A DNA stretch of 64,000 nt from Pelagibaculum spongiae. GTDB taxonomy: Bacteria; Pseudomonadota; Gammaproteobacteria; Enterobacterales; Pelagibaculaceae. Below the pieces are notes generated by a model. It was not told the DNA's origin, searched no databases, and saw only the letters and a list, made by a program, of their open reading frames with translations. This document shows positions 41,598-50,965 of the stretch, piece after piece. The stretch spans positions 1-64,000 of the forward strand of contig NZ_QDDL01000005.1 of NCBI RefSeq assembly GCF_003097315.1, in the 5' to 3' direction. Each line of letters opens with the position of its first letter. Position 1 is the stretch's first letter. The position numbers were made by a program, and so were the translations under genes.

Positions 41598-41599
41598 TT

Positions 41600-43903
41600 T
41601 TAATCTAGCTCTATCATTATTACTTCTTCATCAGAAATTGCGTAGACTCGTTGTTTATCAATCGGATCTAATGCAATTGAAATAATAGCATTATTAGTTA
41701 ATTGATATTCGTTATAAATATACATGCCAGGGCTATATGAATTAGGCGAACAAGCTGCACCATATAAACAAGAAGCATTGGTTAATTTAAGGTCGAAAAG
41801 CTTGCCCGATTTAGTTGAAACCAACAGTCTGGTAGGGTCATCTAATTTTTGTTTAGTGTCGGTTGATTGCTCACCTGGTAACAAAAATATAGGATTATCT
41901 CCAATCTGATTTACATCGTGAACTATACGATATTGATTTTCTGCTTGGTCTTGATTTCTAATTATATAATCGTCATCACTGGGATCACATGTAGGCTGTG
42001 AATTTTGTACTTCGCTATTTGCAGTCGGATCTGTGATAGATGAATTTAAAATATCTTCAAAAAATATATCGAACAATCCTTGTCTTAAATCTCTATCGCC
42101 TACAGGTCTAGGATTATAAAAACTATATAAACAAATCGCCGTATCACCATTTAATTGCGTCGTCGTATTGCTGTTAAAAACACCAAATACTCGATCTAAG
42201 TCATTTTTAGGTTCAGTGATTGCTGTGATGTAATTATATCTAAAATCAACGTTTCCGTAACCATTTTCACCAGGCAATACTTCTAACCCGCAGTATAATT
42301 TAGCGGTATAATAGCTTTGGAAAAAATGAGCGTCTGCATTGTCTGAAGGGCCAGTATCATTAATGCAATGCCTCGATACTCGAGATTCTATTACCTCATC
42401 ATTACCTATCAGATTTCTTTGAGTATAAAAATTATATACATAGTCATCGTGGAAGAAACTTTGCTTTGCACTAGATGGATGTCTAATCCAGCCTCTTCCT
42501 GAACTAGAAACCGCCCGAGGTTGCAATAAATAATTAGATAACGTCTGGCCATCTTGATCAGAATTAATGGTTGATTTAAATAAAAATGGTGAAATATCAC
42601 GAGAGGTGCCTCGACTTTCAGTCAAGTTTGAATAAATACCATATTGAGTACCCGAAGTTAAAATTTCATCATACAAACCTGGATTAGTTGCAGATGGCGT
42701 TAATTTAAGTGCTAGAGATCCTAAAGGTAATGATTCATTTTGAGACAACGTAACGTGCTGTTCATTGTTAAAGCCAATTTGGCTAAAATCATAATTAGAA
42801 AACTGCTCTATCGGAATAATATGGCATTGAATGGCACCTAATTCATTGGCCTGTGGTGTGCTTTCAGGAATGCCTCTTCGCAAACCAGAACCACAGTAAT
42901 AAAGGCTACTTTGTTCTACATCATATGTGAATTGAACTGGATAGTTCTCGCAAGAATTATCTCCCGTCAAGATACTCTGGCATTTAGATTGATAATCAGA
43001 ATCAGCTGGGATCGAACGATTGACTGGATTTGATAAATTATTATTAAGCGCAATCAGACTATTATCAGCTGTAATGACCACGTGGTGGTTAGGATCTGAT
43101 GTAACGACCACTCCTCTTATTGTATCTACATTATTGTTTTTATATACTTTATTTGCTGCAAATCGTTTAACTAAAACTTGATTACTAAACCGATCTGTTT
43201 CTGATTCTTCTTGAACTCGAATAAAAAAACTATCTGGAGCATTTTCTGGAACCATTATTGTTGCAGGTGGTACTACAAGCGGTTGTTGCACAATTAAATT
43301 AGACTTAGACAAACCACTACTATCTTCAAATAAAGATCGATGCAACATTACGGTATTGCTGCGATTGTCCATATTTATTGTTTGCGATGGAACTACCCCA
43401 CCCGTAGAAACTTCTGGAGCCAACCAACTTAAACTCTGTTCACCCAAAGCGTTAACAACTGCTATTTCTATAATGTAAGGCCGATCACTATTCAGTCCTT
43501 CAAAGGTATAATTTCTTCTGGTCGCAGGCAATGTCACTTCTCGAGTTACAACAGTAACTGCTGGGTTGCCAGCGGGTTCTATTCCAGTGAAACCTCTACC
43601 CAAGTCACTGCGCCATGCATGTAAATAATAACCATTAGCACCCTCTACTTCTGGCCAATCAACTTGAATTGCAGTGCTAGAGATTTCAGTAATACGAACT
43701 ACCGCAGGTGCCCAATTAACCGAAATCATTTGGTTAGCGAGTCCTTCGCTATTATTTGACCAACTATTTTTTATTTGAGCTGAATTTAATGTAACCGATG
43801 AAGGTTCGAGCGATGTTGGAACATTGCTTATATTATTGCCATTACTACTGCTGTCACAAGAAATGACAAACCATCCCATTAAAAAAATTGCGATAAAACG
43901 CAT
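41600..43903 (-). CDS. Large lipoprotein with fibronectin type III domain
   Basis: 767 residues. The N-terminus MRFIAIFLMGWFVISC is a lipoprotein signal with Cys16 as the acylation site, followed by a Ser/Asn-rich linker. An FN3-like domain (about 65-165: VRITEISSTAIQVDWPEVEG, YIIEIAVVNALGEQSLS) follows. The rest (200-767) is Asn/Ser/Asp-rich with no recognised domain and ends in a propeller-like segment (PTRLLVSTKSGKLFDLKL, VYAISDEEVIMIEL). Cell-surface or periplasmic; role unknown. Confidence 0.8.
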   Translation of the reverse strand: MRFIAIFLMGWFVISCDSSSNGNNISNVPTSLEPSSVTLNSAQIKNSWSNNSEGLANQMISVNWAPAVVRITEISSTAIQVDWPEVEGANGYYLHAWRSDLGRGFTGIEPAGNPAVTVVTREVTLPATRRNYTFEGLNSDRPYIIEIAVVNALGEQSLSWLAPEVSTGGVVPSQTINMDNRSNTVMLHRSLFEDSSGLSKSNLIVQQPLVVPPATIMVPENAPDSFFIRVQEESETDRFSNQVLVKRFAANKVYKNNNVDTIRGVVVTSDPNHHVVITADNSLIALNNNLSNPVNRSIPADSDYQSKCQSILTGDNSCENYPVQFTYDVEQSSLYYCGSGLRRGIPESTPQANELGAIQCHIIPIEQFSNYDFSQIGFNNEQHVTLSQNESLPLGSLALKLTPSATNPGLYDEILTSGTQYGIYSNLTESRGTSRDISPFLFKSTINSDQDGQTLSNYLLQPRAVSSSGRGWIRHPSSAKQSFFHDDYVYNFYTQRNLIGNDEVIESRVSRHCINDTGPSDNADAHFFQSYYTAKLYCGLEVLPGENGYGNVDFRYNYITAITEPKNDLDRVFGVFNSNTTTQLNGDTAICLYSFYNPRPVGDRDLRQGLFDIFFEDILNSSITDPTANSEVQNSQPTCDPSDDDYIIRNQDQAENQYRIVHDVNQIGDNPIFLLPGEQSTDTKQKLDDPTRLLVSTKSGKLFDLKLTNASCLYGAACSPNSYSPGMYIYNEYQLTNNAIISIALDPIDKQRVYAISDEEVIMIELD

Positions 43904-44093
43904 ATAACTTCACCTATGCTGAGTTGTAATCATTCAATGATAACGCCATTATAGTATTACTAGTATATTTTTTAACCTATCAATCAATATCGCTCAACAT
44001 GTCTTTTGTACTAATCATCGGATTATGATCAATCTAACGAATAGAAACAGCGCACTAGCATCATATATAATCTAGCTAAAGTCCTAACCTACG
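43904..44093. other. Gap between lipoprotein and zinc-ribbon cluster
   Basis: 190 bp, AT-rich. It should hold the divergent promoters but no confident hexamers were assigned. Confidence 0.3.
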
Positions 44094-44282
44094 TTGCTAC
44101 TCACGGGGCAAAAATCCAGTTATTTGAACTGCGAAGAATGCAGCCATCAATCAAGGCTACAAAAACCGATAAACTCACAAAAGGAAGGGAAGTGCTCAAG
44201 CTGTAAGTCTCGGTATCAAGTCCAAGAGCTGCCTCAGTTTCAAAAGCAATCCAGTCGATTCGCTCTATCATCACCTGCCTAG
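44094..44282 (+). CDS. Short zinc-ribbon ORF 1
   Basis: 62 codons from a TTG. CEEC and CSSC are separated by 17 residues, the same spacing as in the next three ORFs. Ends soon after the ribbon, without the membrane segments of ORFs 3 and 4. The start is weak, so it may be a truncated or decaying member. Confidence 0.45.
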   Translation: MLLTGQKSSYLNCEECSHQSRLQKPINSQKEGKCSSCKSRYQVQELPQFQKQSSRFALSSPA

Positions 44283-44448
44283 TGAAAGGGCAAAGTACCT
44301 ACTGTTATTCTATTTTTGAATTTGACTTAAGTTAATCAGTTGTTTGTCGAGAAATTCACATGCAAACATGGCTCTCCATGTTTGCCTGCTCTTTCAACTG
44401 TCATATTCAACGACTAGTCTCTCACCAAACTCAACACCGTAACTTGTT

Positions 44449-44679
44449 ATGCAACGCTGTGAAGTCTGCTTTCAAAGTATTCATTTACCCAAAACCTATG
44501 TTTTTCTGGCACCTCGCTGCCCGGTTTGTCGCTGTAAATATCATTTGTCCACAGATGGAAGCTGGCAACTGGCAACCCGCACCTGCAACACCAATCTGCT
44601 ATCACGTATCAAGCTGTTATTTCGAGATGTTTTTCGATCTGCCGGTCATCCAGCATCCACTAGGATAAAGCAGGACTGA
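44449..44679 (+). CDS. Short zinc-ribbon ORF 2
   Basis: 76 residues from an ATG. CEVC and CPVC are 16 residues apart, followed by CKYHLSTDG, then a basic tail (SRIKLLFRDVFR). It resembles the zinc-ribbon domains at the N-termini of the next two proteins. No membrane segment. Function unknown. Confidence 0.5.
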   Translation: MQRCEVCFQSIHLPKTYVFLAPRCPVCRCKYHLSTDGSWQLATRTCNTNLLSRIKLLFRDVFRSAGHPASTRIKQD

Positions 44680-44784
44680 TAGCCCTATACTTCATCGCAC
44701 CCGCTTCAATCGAATGCCGTAAACCTAGCTATTTATTGCAAATGATTTCAACGCTACAATAGCAAAAACACAAATTTGCTATCT

Positions 44785-45222
44785 ATGAACTGCCCCCATT
44801 GCGATCAGCCCATATCACCCAGTAGTAAAGAGAAATTTCTCTCCAGAGTTCACTGCCCATTGTGTGGTGGTTCCAGTATTTTTCGACCCTCGAATATAAA
44901 GATAAATCCGCGATACTACTGGCTACTTGGCCTATGCATTACCTTGACCATACTTGGAAATTATCTTGTTGGTTTTCTGCAACCACAGCTATCAGATGCC
45001 TGGTACAACACGGCTAGATTTTTAACAACGACCATACCGCTATTTTTGATGGTATTCGCTTTTTCAAATACAGAGAACTCGGGCCCATGGCTGGAAAAAT
45101 TATCCAAACAACAAATCAACCAGATTAATGTCGACCTGAAAGTAATTGCAGGGATTTTCATTCTGCTTATTTTTCTGGCTGGTGCTGTGTGGTGGCTGGA
45201 TCAATATCAACAAGGAATCTAG
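44785..45222 (+). CDS. Zinc-ribbon membrane protein 3
   Basis: 145 residues from the ATG at 44785. N-terminal ribbon CPHC, 17 residues, CPLC, then three hydrophobic segments (about 48-68, 80-97 and 118-140), so a small inner-membrane protein with a cytosolic zinc ribbon. Part of a row of four related ORFs. Function unknown. Confidence 0.65.
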   Translation: MNCPHCDQPISPSSKEKFLSRVHCPLCGGSSIFRPSNIKINPRYYWLLGLCITLTILGNYLVGFLQPQLSDAWYNTARFLTTTIPLFLMVFAFSNTENSGPWLEKLSKQQINQINVDLKVIAGIFILLIFLAGAVWWLDQYQQGI

Positions 45223-45442
45223 CTAATTGTCAGTCTGGCGTAATGTTACAACACCGAAAGTGGTAGTTCGCTCAGGCTCAGTACAACCTTGCAGCACAAC
45301 AATGAATATCAATTGCTTGGCATCGTAGGTTGTCATTGAGGTCACGAAATGCAACATGACCATCATGCAATAACTGCCTTATTCAGTTGCTGACATGGCG
45401 TTTTTTACAAGATCAAAAATCAACGATAAAGGACTTTATAAG

Positions 45443-45913
45443 ATGGAAAATAATCATAAGTATATTGTCCAGCTTTGCGGTATCTGCGAGCATGAGATTC
45501 AGATCAAAAGTCCTATTCATCCATATAAAACGGTGATCTGTAAAAATTGCAATGCGCACTATTTGCCAGAAGAGATGCCAACCAAAAAAAACAGTAGTGT
45601 TAAAAGAAAGGTTTATTTATATGCCGAGTTGATTATTCTGGCTACTGCAATGTATTTAACATTAGAAGTATTTCCAGACACTAAAGAAAATCACTGGCGA
45701 TTATTTTCATTCTTCACGCTATATATCATAATATTTTCTGTTTTCCAAAGGTTTGTATTTGGCAAAGATCCACTCCCTGAATATAAATTCAAATTGGTTG
45801 CCACTCCAAAAGAAATACCAGAATCCTGGCAGAAAAAAGAACGTTGGGCGGTTCTGGGGAGTCTGTTGTTTACTGCATCACTACTGGGAGTACTTTTTCT
45901 GTTTATAACCTGA
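45443..45913 (+). CDS. Zinc-ribbon membrane protein 4
   Basis: 156 residues from the ATG at 45443 (AAGGA about 10 nt upstream); an ATG at 45395 is an alternative. Ribbon CGIC, 17 residues, CKNC, followed by AHYLPEEMP, which recalls the CKSRYQVQELP of ORF 1. Three membrane segments follow (about 57-75, 83-103 and 137-156). Its last codons lie in the first unit of a tandem repeat. Function unknown. Confidence 0.65.
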   Translation: MENNHKYIVQLCGICEHEIQIKSPIHPYKTVICKNCNAHYLPEEMPTKKNSSVKRKVYLYAELIILATAMYLTLEVFPDTKENHWRLFSFFTLYIIIFSVFQRFVFGKDPLPEYKFKLVATPKEIPESWQKKERWAVLGSLLFTASLLGVLFLFIT

Positions 45914-45951
45914 TTTTTTTATAACCTGATTTTTTTATAGTCTGATTTGTT
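45904..45951 (+). repeat. Three tandem 16-bp repeats before radD
   Basis: Two identical units TATAACCTGATTTTTT (45904-45919 and 45920-45935) and a variant TATAGTCTGATTTGTT (45936-45951), then TATAATCGCGCT leading into the radD ATG at 45964. Each unit starts with a -10-like hexamer and ends in a T-run. Confidence 0.85.
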
Positions 45952-45963
45952 TATAATCGCGCT

Positions 45964-47751
45964 ATGACATTTCAGCTACGTCCTTATCAGCGCGAATCTG
46001 TGCAGTCGGTTATCCGCCACTTTCGCCAAACCTCTGATCCTGCCTTGATTGTATTGCCCACCGGTGCCGGTAAAAGTCTGGTGATCAGTGAGCTGGCAAG
46101 AATCGCCCGTGGCCGGGTGCTGGTGCTAGCCCATGTAAAAGAGCTGGTGGAGCAGAACCATGCCAAATACCAGAGCTATCAACTGGAAGCTTCGATTTTC
46201 TCAGCCGGTCTTGGCAAAAAACAAGCAGAGCATCAGGTGGTGTTCGGCTCGGTACAGTCTGTAGTGCGTAACCTTGAGCGGTTTAATGATGATCGCTTCA
46301 CCCTGCTGATTATCGATGAGTGCCATCGAGTGTCGATGGAGAAAAACTCCAGTTATCACAAAGTGATTAACCACCTACAAGCACAAAACCCAAACCTGAA
46401 AGTACTCGGTCTAACTGCAACGCCTTACCGACTAGGCATGGGCTGGCTGTATAAGCTGTACGACAAGGGAAATGGCAAAGGCATTATTCGTAGCGATCAA
46501 CCGCGTTTTTTTCAAAAATGTATTTATGAGTTACCGCTGCAATACATGATCAGCAATGGCTATTTAACTGAGCCAGTGATGCTGGATGCTGCGGTCGCTT
46601 ATTATGATTTCAGTAGCTTGAAAACCGATAGTTTTGGTCGCTTTAGTGAAACTGACTTAAATCGGATTTTAAAAAGCTCCGAGCGAGCCACCGCCAGAAT
46701 TATTCAGCAGGTAATCAAAGAAGCTGAAAATCGCAAAGGTGTGATGATTTTTGCTGCTACGGTTGCCCACGCGCAGGAGATTCTGAGTTATTTACACGAC
46801 CAGCTATCGAGACAACAATCGGCTTTGATTATTGGCGATACCGATGGCCAACAGCGTGACCAAATCATTGGACAATTCAAACAGCAACACATTAAATTTC
46901 TAGTGAATGTCTCGGTACTTACGACTGGTTTTGATGCACCACATGTCGATTTAATTGCTATTTTACGCCCGACTGAATCCATCAGTTTATACCAGCAAAT
47001 TGCAGGCCGTGGGCTACGACTGGCTGAAGATAAAAAAGACTGCTTGATTATTGATTATGCCGGTAATAATTTCAGTTTGTTTAGCCCGGAAATTGGCCAA
47101 CCGAAACCCGATAGCAAAGCCGTTCCGGTAACCGTGCCCTGCCCAGCCTGTGGCCATGACAACAGCTTTTGGGGGCTTGTGGATAATGATGGCGACCTGA
47201 TCGAGCACTATGGCAGGCGTTGTCAGGGCTATCGACAAGATGAAGACCAAAAGCCACAACAATGTGATTTCCGTTATCGCTTTAAAGAATGCCCTAACTG
47301 CAATGCCGAGAACGATATCGCGGCTCGAATCTGCCATCAATGCCAACAAATTCTGGTCGATCCAGATACAAAACTGCGTGATGCATTAAACCTAAAAAAC
47401 GCGCTGGTGATTCGCTGTGCCACTATGCAATTAGCCGCCACTAAAGATAGTAAAGGCGACCGGTTAAAAGTTAGTTATTTCGATGAAGATGGCCTAGAAA
47501 TTAACGAATACTTTCGGTTTGACAGTAAAGCGCAGCAAGGCGCTTTTTATCACCATTTTGGCAAGCATCATCAGATAAACCGCGGTGAAATGTTTAAAGC
47601 CAATAGCGTGGATGATGTGATAAACCAGCAAAAAAAATTCCGGAAACCAGATTTTGTCATCGCCAATAAAGAAAAACACTATTACAAGATCCGAGAAAAG
47701 ATCTTTGATTACAGCGGTAACTACCGAAAGGCCGAAGATTGGAGTGAGTAA
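45964..47751 (+). CDS. radD: Superfamily II helicase RadD (YejH)
   Basis: 595 residues. Walker A PTGAGKS near 36, DECH box (IIDECHRV) near 120, LTATPYRLG, and QIAGRGLRL. A C-terminal zinc-finger region (about 392-465: CPACGHDN, CPNCNAEN, CHQC) matches RadD, a DNA repair and recombination factor that cooperates with RecA. No Shine-Dalgarno precedes the ATG; TATAAT lies at 45952-45957, so the mRNA may be leaderless. Confidence 0.9.
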   Translation: MTFQLRPYQRESVQSVIRHFRQTSDPALIVLPTGAGKSLVISELARIARGRVLVLAHVKELVEQNHAKYQSYQLEASIFSAGLGKKQAEHQVVFGSVQSVVRNLERFNDDRFTLLIIDECHRVSMEKNSSYHKVINHLQAQNPNLKVLGLTATPYRLGMGWLYKLYDKGNGKGIIRSDQPRFFQKCIYELPLQYMISNGYLTEPVMLDAAVAYYDFSSLKTDSFGRFSETDLNRILKSSERATARIIQQVIKEAENRKGVMIFAATVAHAQEILSYLHDQLSRQQSALIIGDTDGQQRDQIIGQFKQQHIKFLVNVSVLTTGFDAPHVDLIAILRPTESISLYQQIAGRGLRLAEDKKDCLIIDYAGNNFSLFSPEIGQPKPDSKAVPVTVPCPACGHDNSFWGLVDNDGDLIEHYGRRCQGYRQDEDQKPQQCDFRYRFKECPNCNAENDIAARICHQCQQILVDPDTKLRDALNLKNALVIRCATMQLAATKDSKGDRLKVSYFDEDGLEINEYFRFDSKAQQGAFYHHFGKHHQINRGEMFKANSVDDVINQQKKFRKPDFVIANKEKHYYKIREKIFDYSGNYRKAEDWSE

Positions 47752-47943
47752 GCCTTTATACCCTCACTTCTCAAAATGATGACTCAACTCACATAGCATG
47801 AAGTTGAAACCAGTATGATAACTCGATCTTGAGCCAAATTTGGTTTGATACCTTTTATGTGTTGTCAAGTTTCGCTATATAATCTAATATCGGATCAATA
47901 TTGTCATGTCACCCGATTTTGTTATTCGGGTTGAGAGCTTAAA

Positions 47944-49167
47944 ATGATCAGGAAATTCGCTGTCCGTAACTTCTGCAGCTTCCGGGAAGGCATGGAAGTT
48001 AACTTCGAGCTAGATGGAAAAGTACCAGCAGATGTTCGCCAAGAGTGGGGCTATACAACGGTCTTGGGCATCAAAGGTGCTAATGGCTCTGGAAAAACAA
48101 ATATACTTAAGGCATTGAACTGCCTTAATAATTTCTGCCTTAACTCAGCCGATGTTGCAGCCGACAAAAGCATTCAAATAGATACCTTTTATCGAAGCAA
48201 AGAGCCTACTGATTTCTCTATTGAGTTTGAAATAAACCAGCTGAGATACTTCTATGAGCTATCTCTTCAAAATGGCCTAGTAGTCACTGAAAACCTGCAT
48301 AGAAAAAAAATGGGTGGAAAAAAGACACTGGTACTTACCAGAGAAGAGAAAAAGATAACAACGGCAATTAAAGATTTGTCTGAGTTAAAGCAAATAAAAT
48401 TGCGTAGTGATGCTTCGATCATATGCCAAGCAAAGAAGTTCGAATTCCAAAATAATATGATTGACATTGAAAATTGCTATAAGTTCTTTAAATTGATGTT
48501 TATGAATGTCAATAATGCTGGATACTTTGATTTCGCCAGAGATATTAGCCGAACTTCAAAACTCTATCATGAAGGAAGTAAATTATTTATATTTATAAAA
48601 CGAATCATTAAGCTTGCAGATAGCAGTATCCGAGATATTGAAATTAGAACCCGAACAGATGATAGAGATGAATTAATCTACTATCCGGTATTTATTCATA
48701 AGATAGATGGAAAAGATTTAGCATTAAGATTCAACGAAGAATCTAGTGGTACTCAAACCTTATACAAAAAAATGGCAATCTATTGGGCCACTTTAGAAGG
48801 AGGTGCTCTGCTAGCCATTGACGAATTTGACATCCATTTGCATGCCATGGTGTTGCCATCTATTGTCGACTTGTTCCTGAGCCCAGAAACTAATCCCAAG
48901 GGAGCACAATTCCTTTTCACCGCCCACAATACCGAAATTATTGATTATCTAGGTAAATACCGTACTTTATTGGTGAACAAGGAAGATAGTGAGAGCTACG
49001 GCTACCGACTGGATGAACTGCCCGCCAACCTAGTGCGCAATAATCGCCCCATTTCACCTATTTACCTAGCGGGTAAAATAGGTGGCATTCCCACCAACAT
49101 CCCTGAAAGCTACAAAGTAACCGAAAAAGTAGCAGAGAAAGAGGGTCAGTACCGTGGGGAAGAATGA
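47944..49167 (+). CDS. AAA/ABC-type ATPase (AAA15/AAA_21-like), candidate defence ATPase
   Basis: 407 residues. FAVRNFCSFREGMEVNF is the N-terminal strand of the AAA15 (OLD/RloA-like) family; Walker A GANGSGKT near residue 45; Walker B ALLAIDEFDIHLH near 285; switch histidine LFTAHNTEIID near 325. A long insertion (about 90-230) would form the coiled or lid region. Its stop overlaps the next gene's start by 14 bp. Such ATPases are sensors in two-gene anti-phage systems (RloA, AriA, PtuA), but the partner here is not one I recognise. Confidence 0.8.
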   Translation: MIRKFAVRNFCSFREGMEVNFELDGKVPADVRQEWGYTTVLGIKGANGSGKTNILKALNCLNNFCLNSADVAADKSIQIDTFYRSKEPTDFSIEFEINQLRYFYELSLQNGLVVTENLHRKKMGGKKTLVLTREEKKITTAIKDLSELKQIKLRSDASIICQAKKFEFQNNMIDIENCYKFFKLMFMNVNNAGYFDFARDISRTSKLYHEGSKLFIFIKRIIKLADSSIRDIEIRTRTDDRDELIYYPVFIHKIDGKDLALRFNEESSGTQTLYKKMAIYWATLEGGALLAIDEFDIHLHAMVLPSIVDLFLSPETNPKGAQFLFTAHNTEIIDYLGKYRTLLVNKEDSESYGYRLDELPANLVRNNRPISPIYLAGKIGGIPTNIPESYKVTEKVAEKEGQYRGEE

Positions 49168-49666
49168 TAATAAATTCGGTAATAAAAGAAAAACCAATTT
49201 TATTGGCAGTCGACCATCGGATGATATTGAAAGTTCTGATTTATCCAAACGCTGTAAATTCAATTTTTCCTATTTTGATGATTCTCAGCCTTGCGGCCAG
49301 TCATTTTCTGATTGGGAAAGTTCGACTGGTATGACTTCTCTGGCATCTCTTCTGACAAAAGTGAAAGAATATACCCGACAACCACTGATCTACTGGCAAA
49401 ACCAGAGAGTAGGTGGCGGCGGATTAAAAGTATTTGAGATATACAAAGGCTTTCCAAAAAAATCTGCTTTTTCAGCACCACCGTCGATCCCACATGATGT
49501 TCACTGGGCGAGATTCCGGCTCGGCAATAAAATTCGTTTGGCAGGGTTTGTAATGCCTGGCACGATGGATGGCCAGGAAATTAATGGTTTTCGTCTAGAT
49601 AAAAATACTTTTTACGTAGTATTCCTCGATAAAGATCATATGTTTTATCAAACGGAAAAAGATTGA
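49154..49666 (+). CDS. Small partner of the AAA15 ATPase, possibly RelE-like
   Basis: 170 residues. The polar N-terminus (1-60) is probably flexible. The C-terminus (about 110-170) has HDVHWARFRLGNKIRLAGFV and FYVVFLDKDHMFY, a strand pattern like the RelE/ParE toxin core (R-G-x-x-R, then VVFLDxxHxxY). No HNH, TOPRIM or PIN motif is seen, which argues against PtuB- or AriB-type partners. Overlap with the ATPase implies joint expression. Toxin or nuclease role is inference. Confidence 0.6.
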   Translation: MGKNDNKFGNKRKTNFIGSRPSDDIESSDLSKRCKFNFSYFDDSQPCGQSFSDWESSTGMTSLASLLTKVKEYTRQPLIYWQNQRVGGGGLKVFEIYKGFPKKSAFSAPPSIPHDVHWARFRLGNKIRLAGFVMPGTMDGQEINGFRLDKNTFYVVFLDKDHMFYQTEKD

Positions 49667-49743
49667 TCTTTTAACTCTAAGGCAATCAATCGCTCGAACG
49701 CTGTTAACCAGCAAGAGCCAAAATTTATTACTGGCTGTTATTG

Positions 49744-50133
49744 TTACCAACACCTTGCAAGGTTTTTTTCTATCTGCTGATAGAAACCGTCTGGGTTTAT
49801 ATTGTACCGATTAAACGCCACCTGCTGAGTGCTTTTTCTTAATGCACAAACACATGCCGATTGATTTTCTACAAAGCTACCCGCCGCTAACATACCAAAT
49901 TGGCCGATCATGCACTGCTGCATCATTTGATATTCCAAGTGAAGTGGATAACGCTGGGTGGTTTGGCTTGCAGTAATATATTGACTTGCACCGAAGCCTA
50001 TCACTACTAACAATAAAGTCGCCATAAGAGGCGACACAGTCAGCTTTTCTGTCGGCGATTGCTCAGATGAAGGCGAAGGCGCTTTTGGCGATAGATTGGA
50101 AGACGAAGTGCTATTAGATGATGAGTCTGGCAT
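49744..50133 (-). CDS. Small membrane-anchored hypothetical protein
   Basis: 129 residues. Ser/Pro-rich cytosolic N-terminus (1-33), one membrane segment (about 35-52), then a likely periplasmic domain with four Cys (QQCMIG, ACVCALRK, LARCW) that could form disulfides. Not recognised. Stands alone. Confidence 0.6.
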   Translation of the reverse strand: MPDSSSNSTSSSNLSPKAPSPSSEQSPTEKLTVSPLMATLLLVVIGFGASQYITASQTTQRYPLHLEYQMMQQCMIGQFGMLAAGSFVENQSACVCALRKSTQQVAFNRYNINPDGFYQQIEKNLARCW

Positions 50134-50255
50134 ATTGCTTCTCCTACTAACAACCTATTATTAGTCATTCAAAATGAATACACTGCAACCTCGGCAATTC
50201 ACTTTGAATTTTTTTATTATCATAGACTGTTAGCAGAAAAAAATCAGTTAAAACA

Positions 50256-50912
50256 TTACTCTTTGAGTGCTATTTTCTTAGCATCATTATCAGTAATAAT
50301 CTCTGAATTTTCAGCCCGCTCAATAGCAGGTTCAATATTTAATTGCTGGCGCATTTCTGCTACATCTAACGACTCAATCAATCGCGGAATATTAGAATAA
50401 AAAGTACTATGGAAGTTATGATCGCCATTGACCAACTCATCTATCGCTTGTTGTTTGCTCCAGTTTTGAAACACTACTCGGTAAGCCGCAATCACAGCAC
50501 CAGTTCTATCTGCACCATGCCAGCAATGAACCAGCATTGGACCTTTGCGCTGCTTAATTAACTGCAAGGCATCAATCATATCCATTTCAGTTAATTCACC
50601 GGCATCCATTGGAATTTGGTGTAGCTTTACCGAGCGACCTTTAGCTTCATCCTTATCGGTATGGTATTGGCGAAGATTAAGCACTTCTTTAACGCCCATT
50701 TTTTCAAGCTTTTTAAAGTCTTTTTTATCGGGTTGTTCTGAACGGTATAACCCGCTATCTACCTGATAAAAGTTACCAAGCTCTGCTTCCTGAACTTGCT
50801 TTGACCATTGCTCAGGGCGAGGGTTATCTGCCGAAAACACCGGGTTACTTAGTAGTAAACAGCAGGTGACTAAAGCGGAAGCAGACCATGAAAAACGGAT
50901 TTTAAATTGCAT
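50256..50912 (-). CDS. Secreted tyrosine / dual-specificity phosphatase family protein
   Basis: 218 residues from the ATG at 50912, which begins a signal peptide (FSWSASALVTCCLLLSNPVFSA). The signature HCWHGADRTG matches HCx5R(T/S). LYRSEQPDKKDFKKLEKMGVKEVLNLR is the PFA-DSP/periplasmic phosphatase N-terminal pattern. Probably periplasmic; substrate unknown. A longer start at 50951 would hide the signal peptide. Confidence 0.85.
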   Translation of the reverse strand: MQFKIRFSWSASALVTCCLLLSNPVFSADNPRPEQWSKQVQEAELGNFYQVDSGLYRSEQPDKKDFKKLEKMGVKEVLNLRQYHTDKDEAKGRSVKLHQIPMDAGELTEMDMIDALQLIKQRKGPMLVHCWHGADRTGAVIAAYRVVFQNWSKQQAIDELVNGDHNFHSTFYSNIPRLIESLDVAEMRQQLNIEPAIERAENSEIITDNDAKKIALKE

Positions 50913-50965
50913 GTTTGTGTGCTCTCTTGCTTTTGCCTGCAATATATCCAAGCCAGCAGATTAAT

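Noticed and set aside
44360-44668. Open frame of 102 codons, plus strand
   Set aside because: It overlaps zinc-ribbon ORF 2 in another frame. The ORF 2 frame has the CxxC spacing shared by its neighbours, so it is the better reading.
47755-47790. TATACCC sequence after radD resembling the MITE end
   Set aside because: Similarity is limited to TATACCC and a few scattered bases, and there is no partner end.
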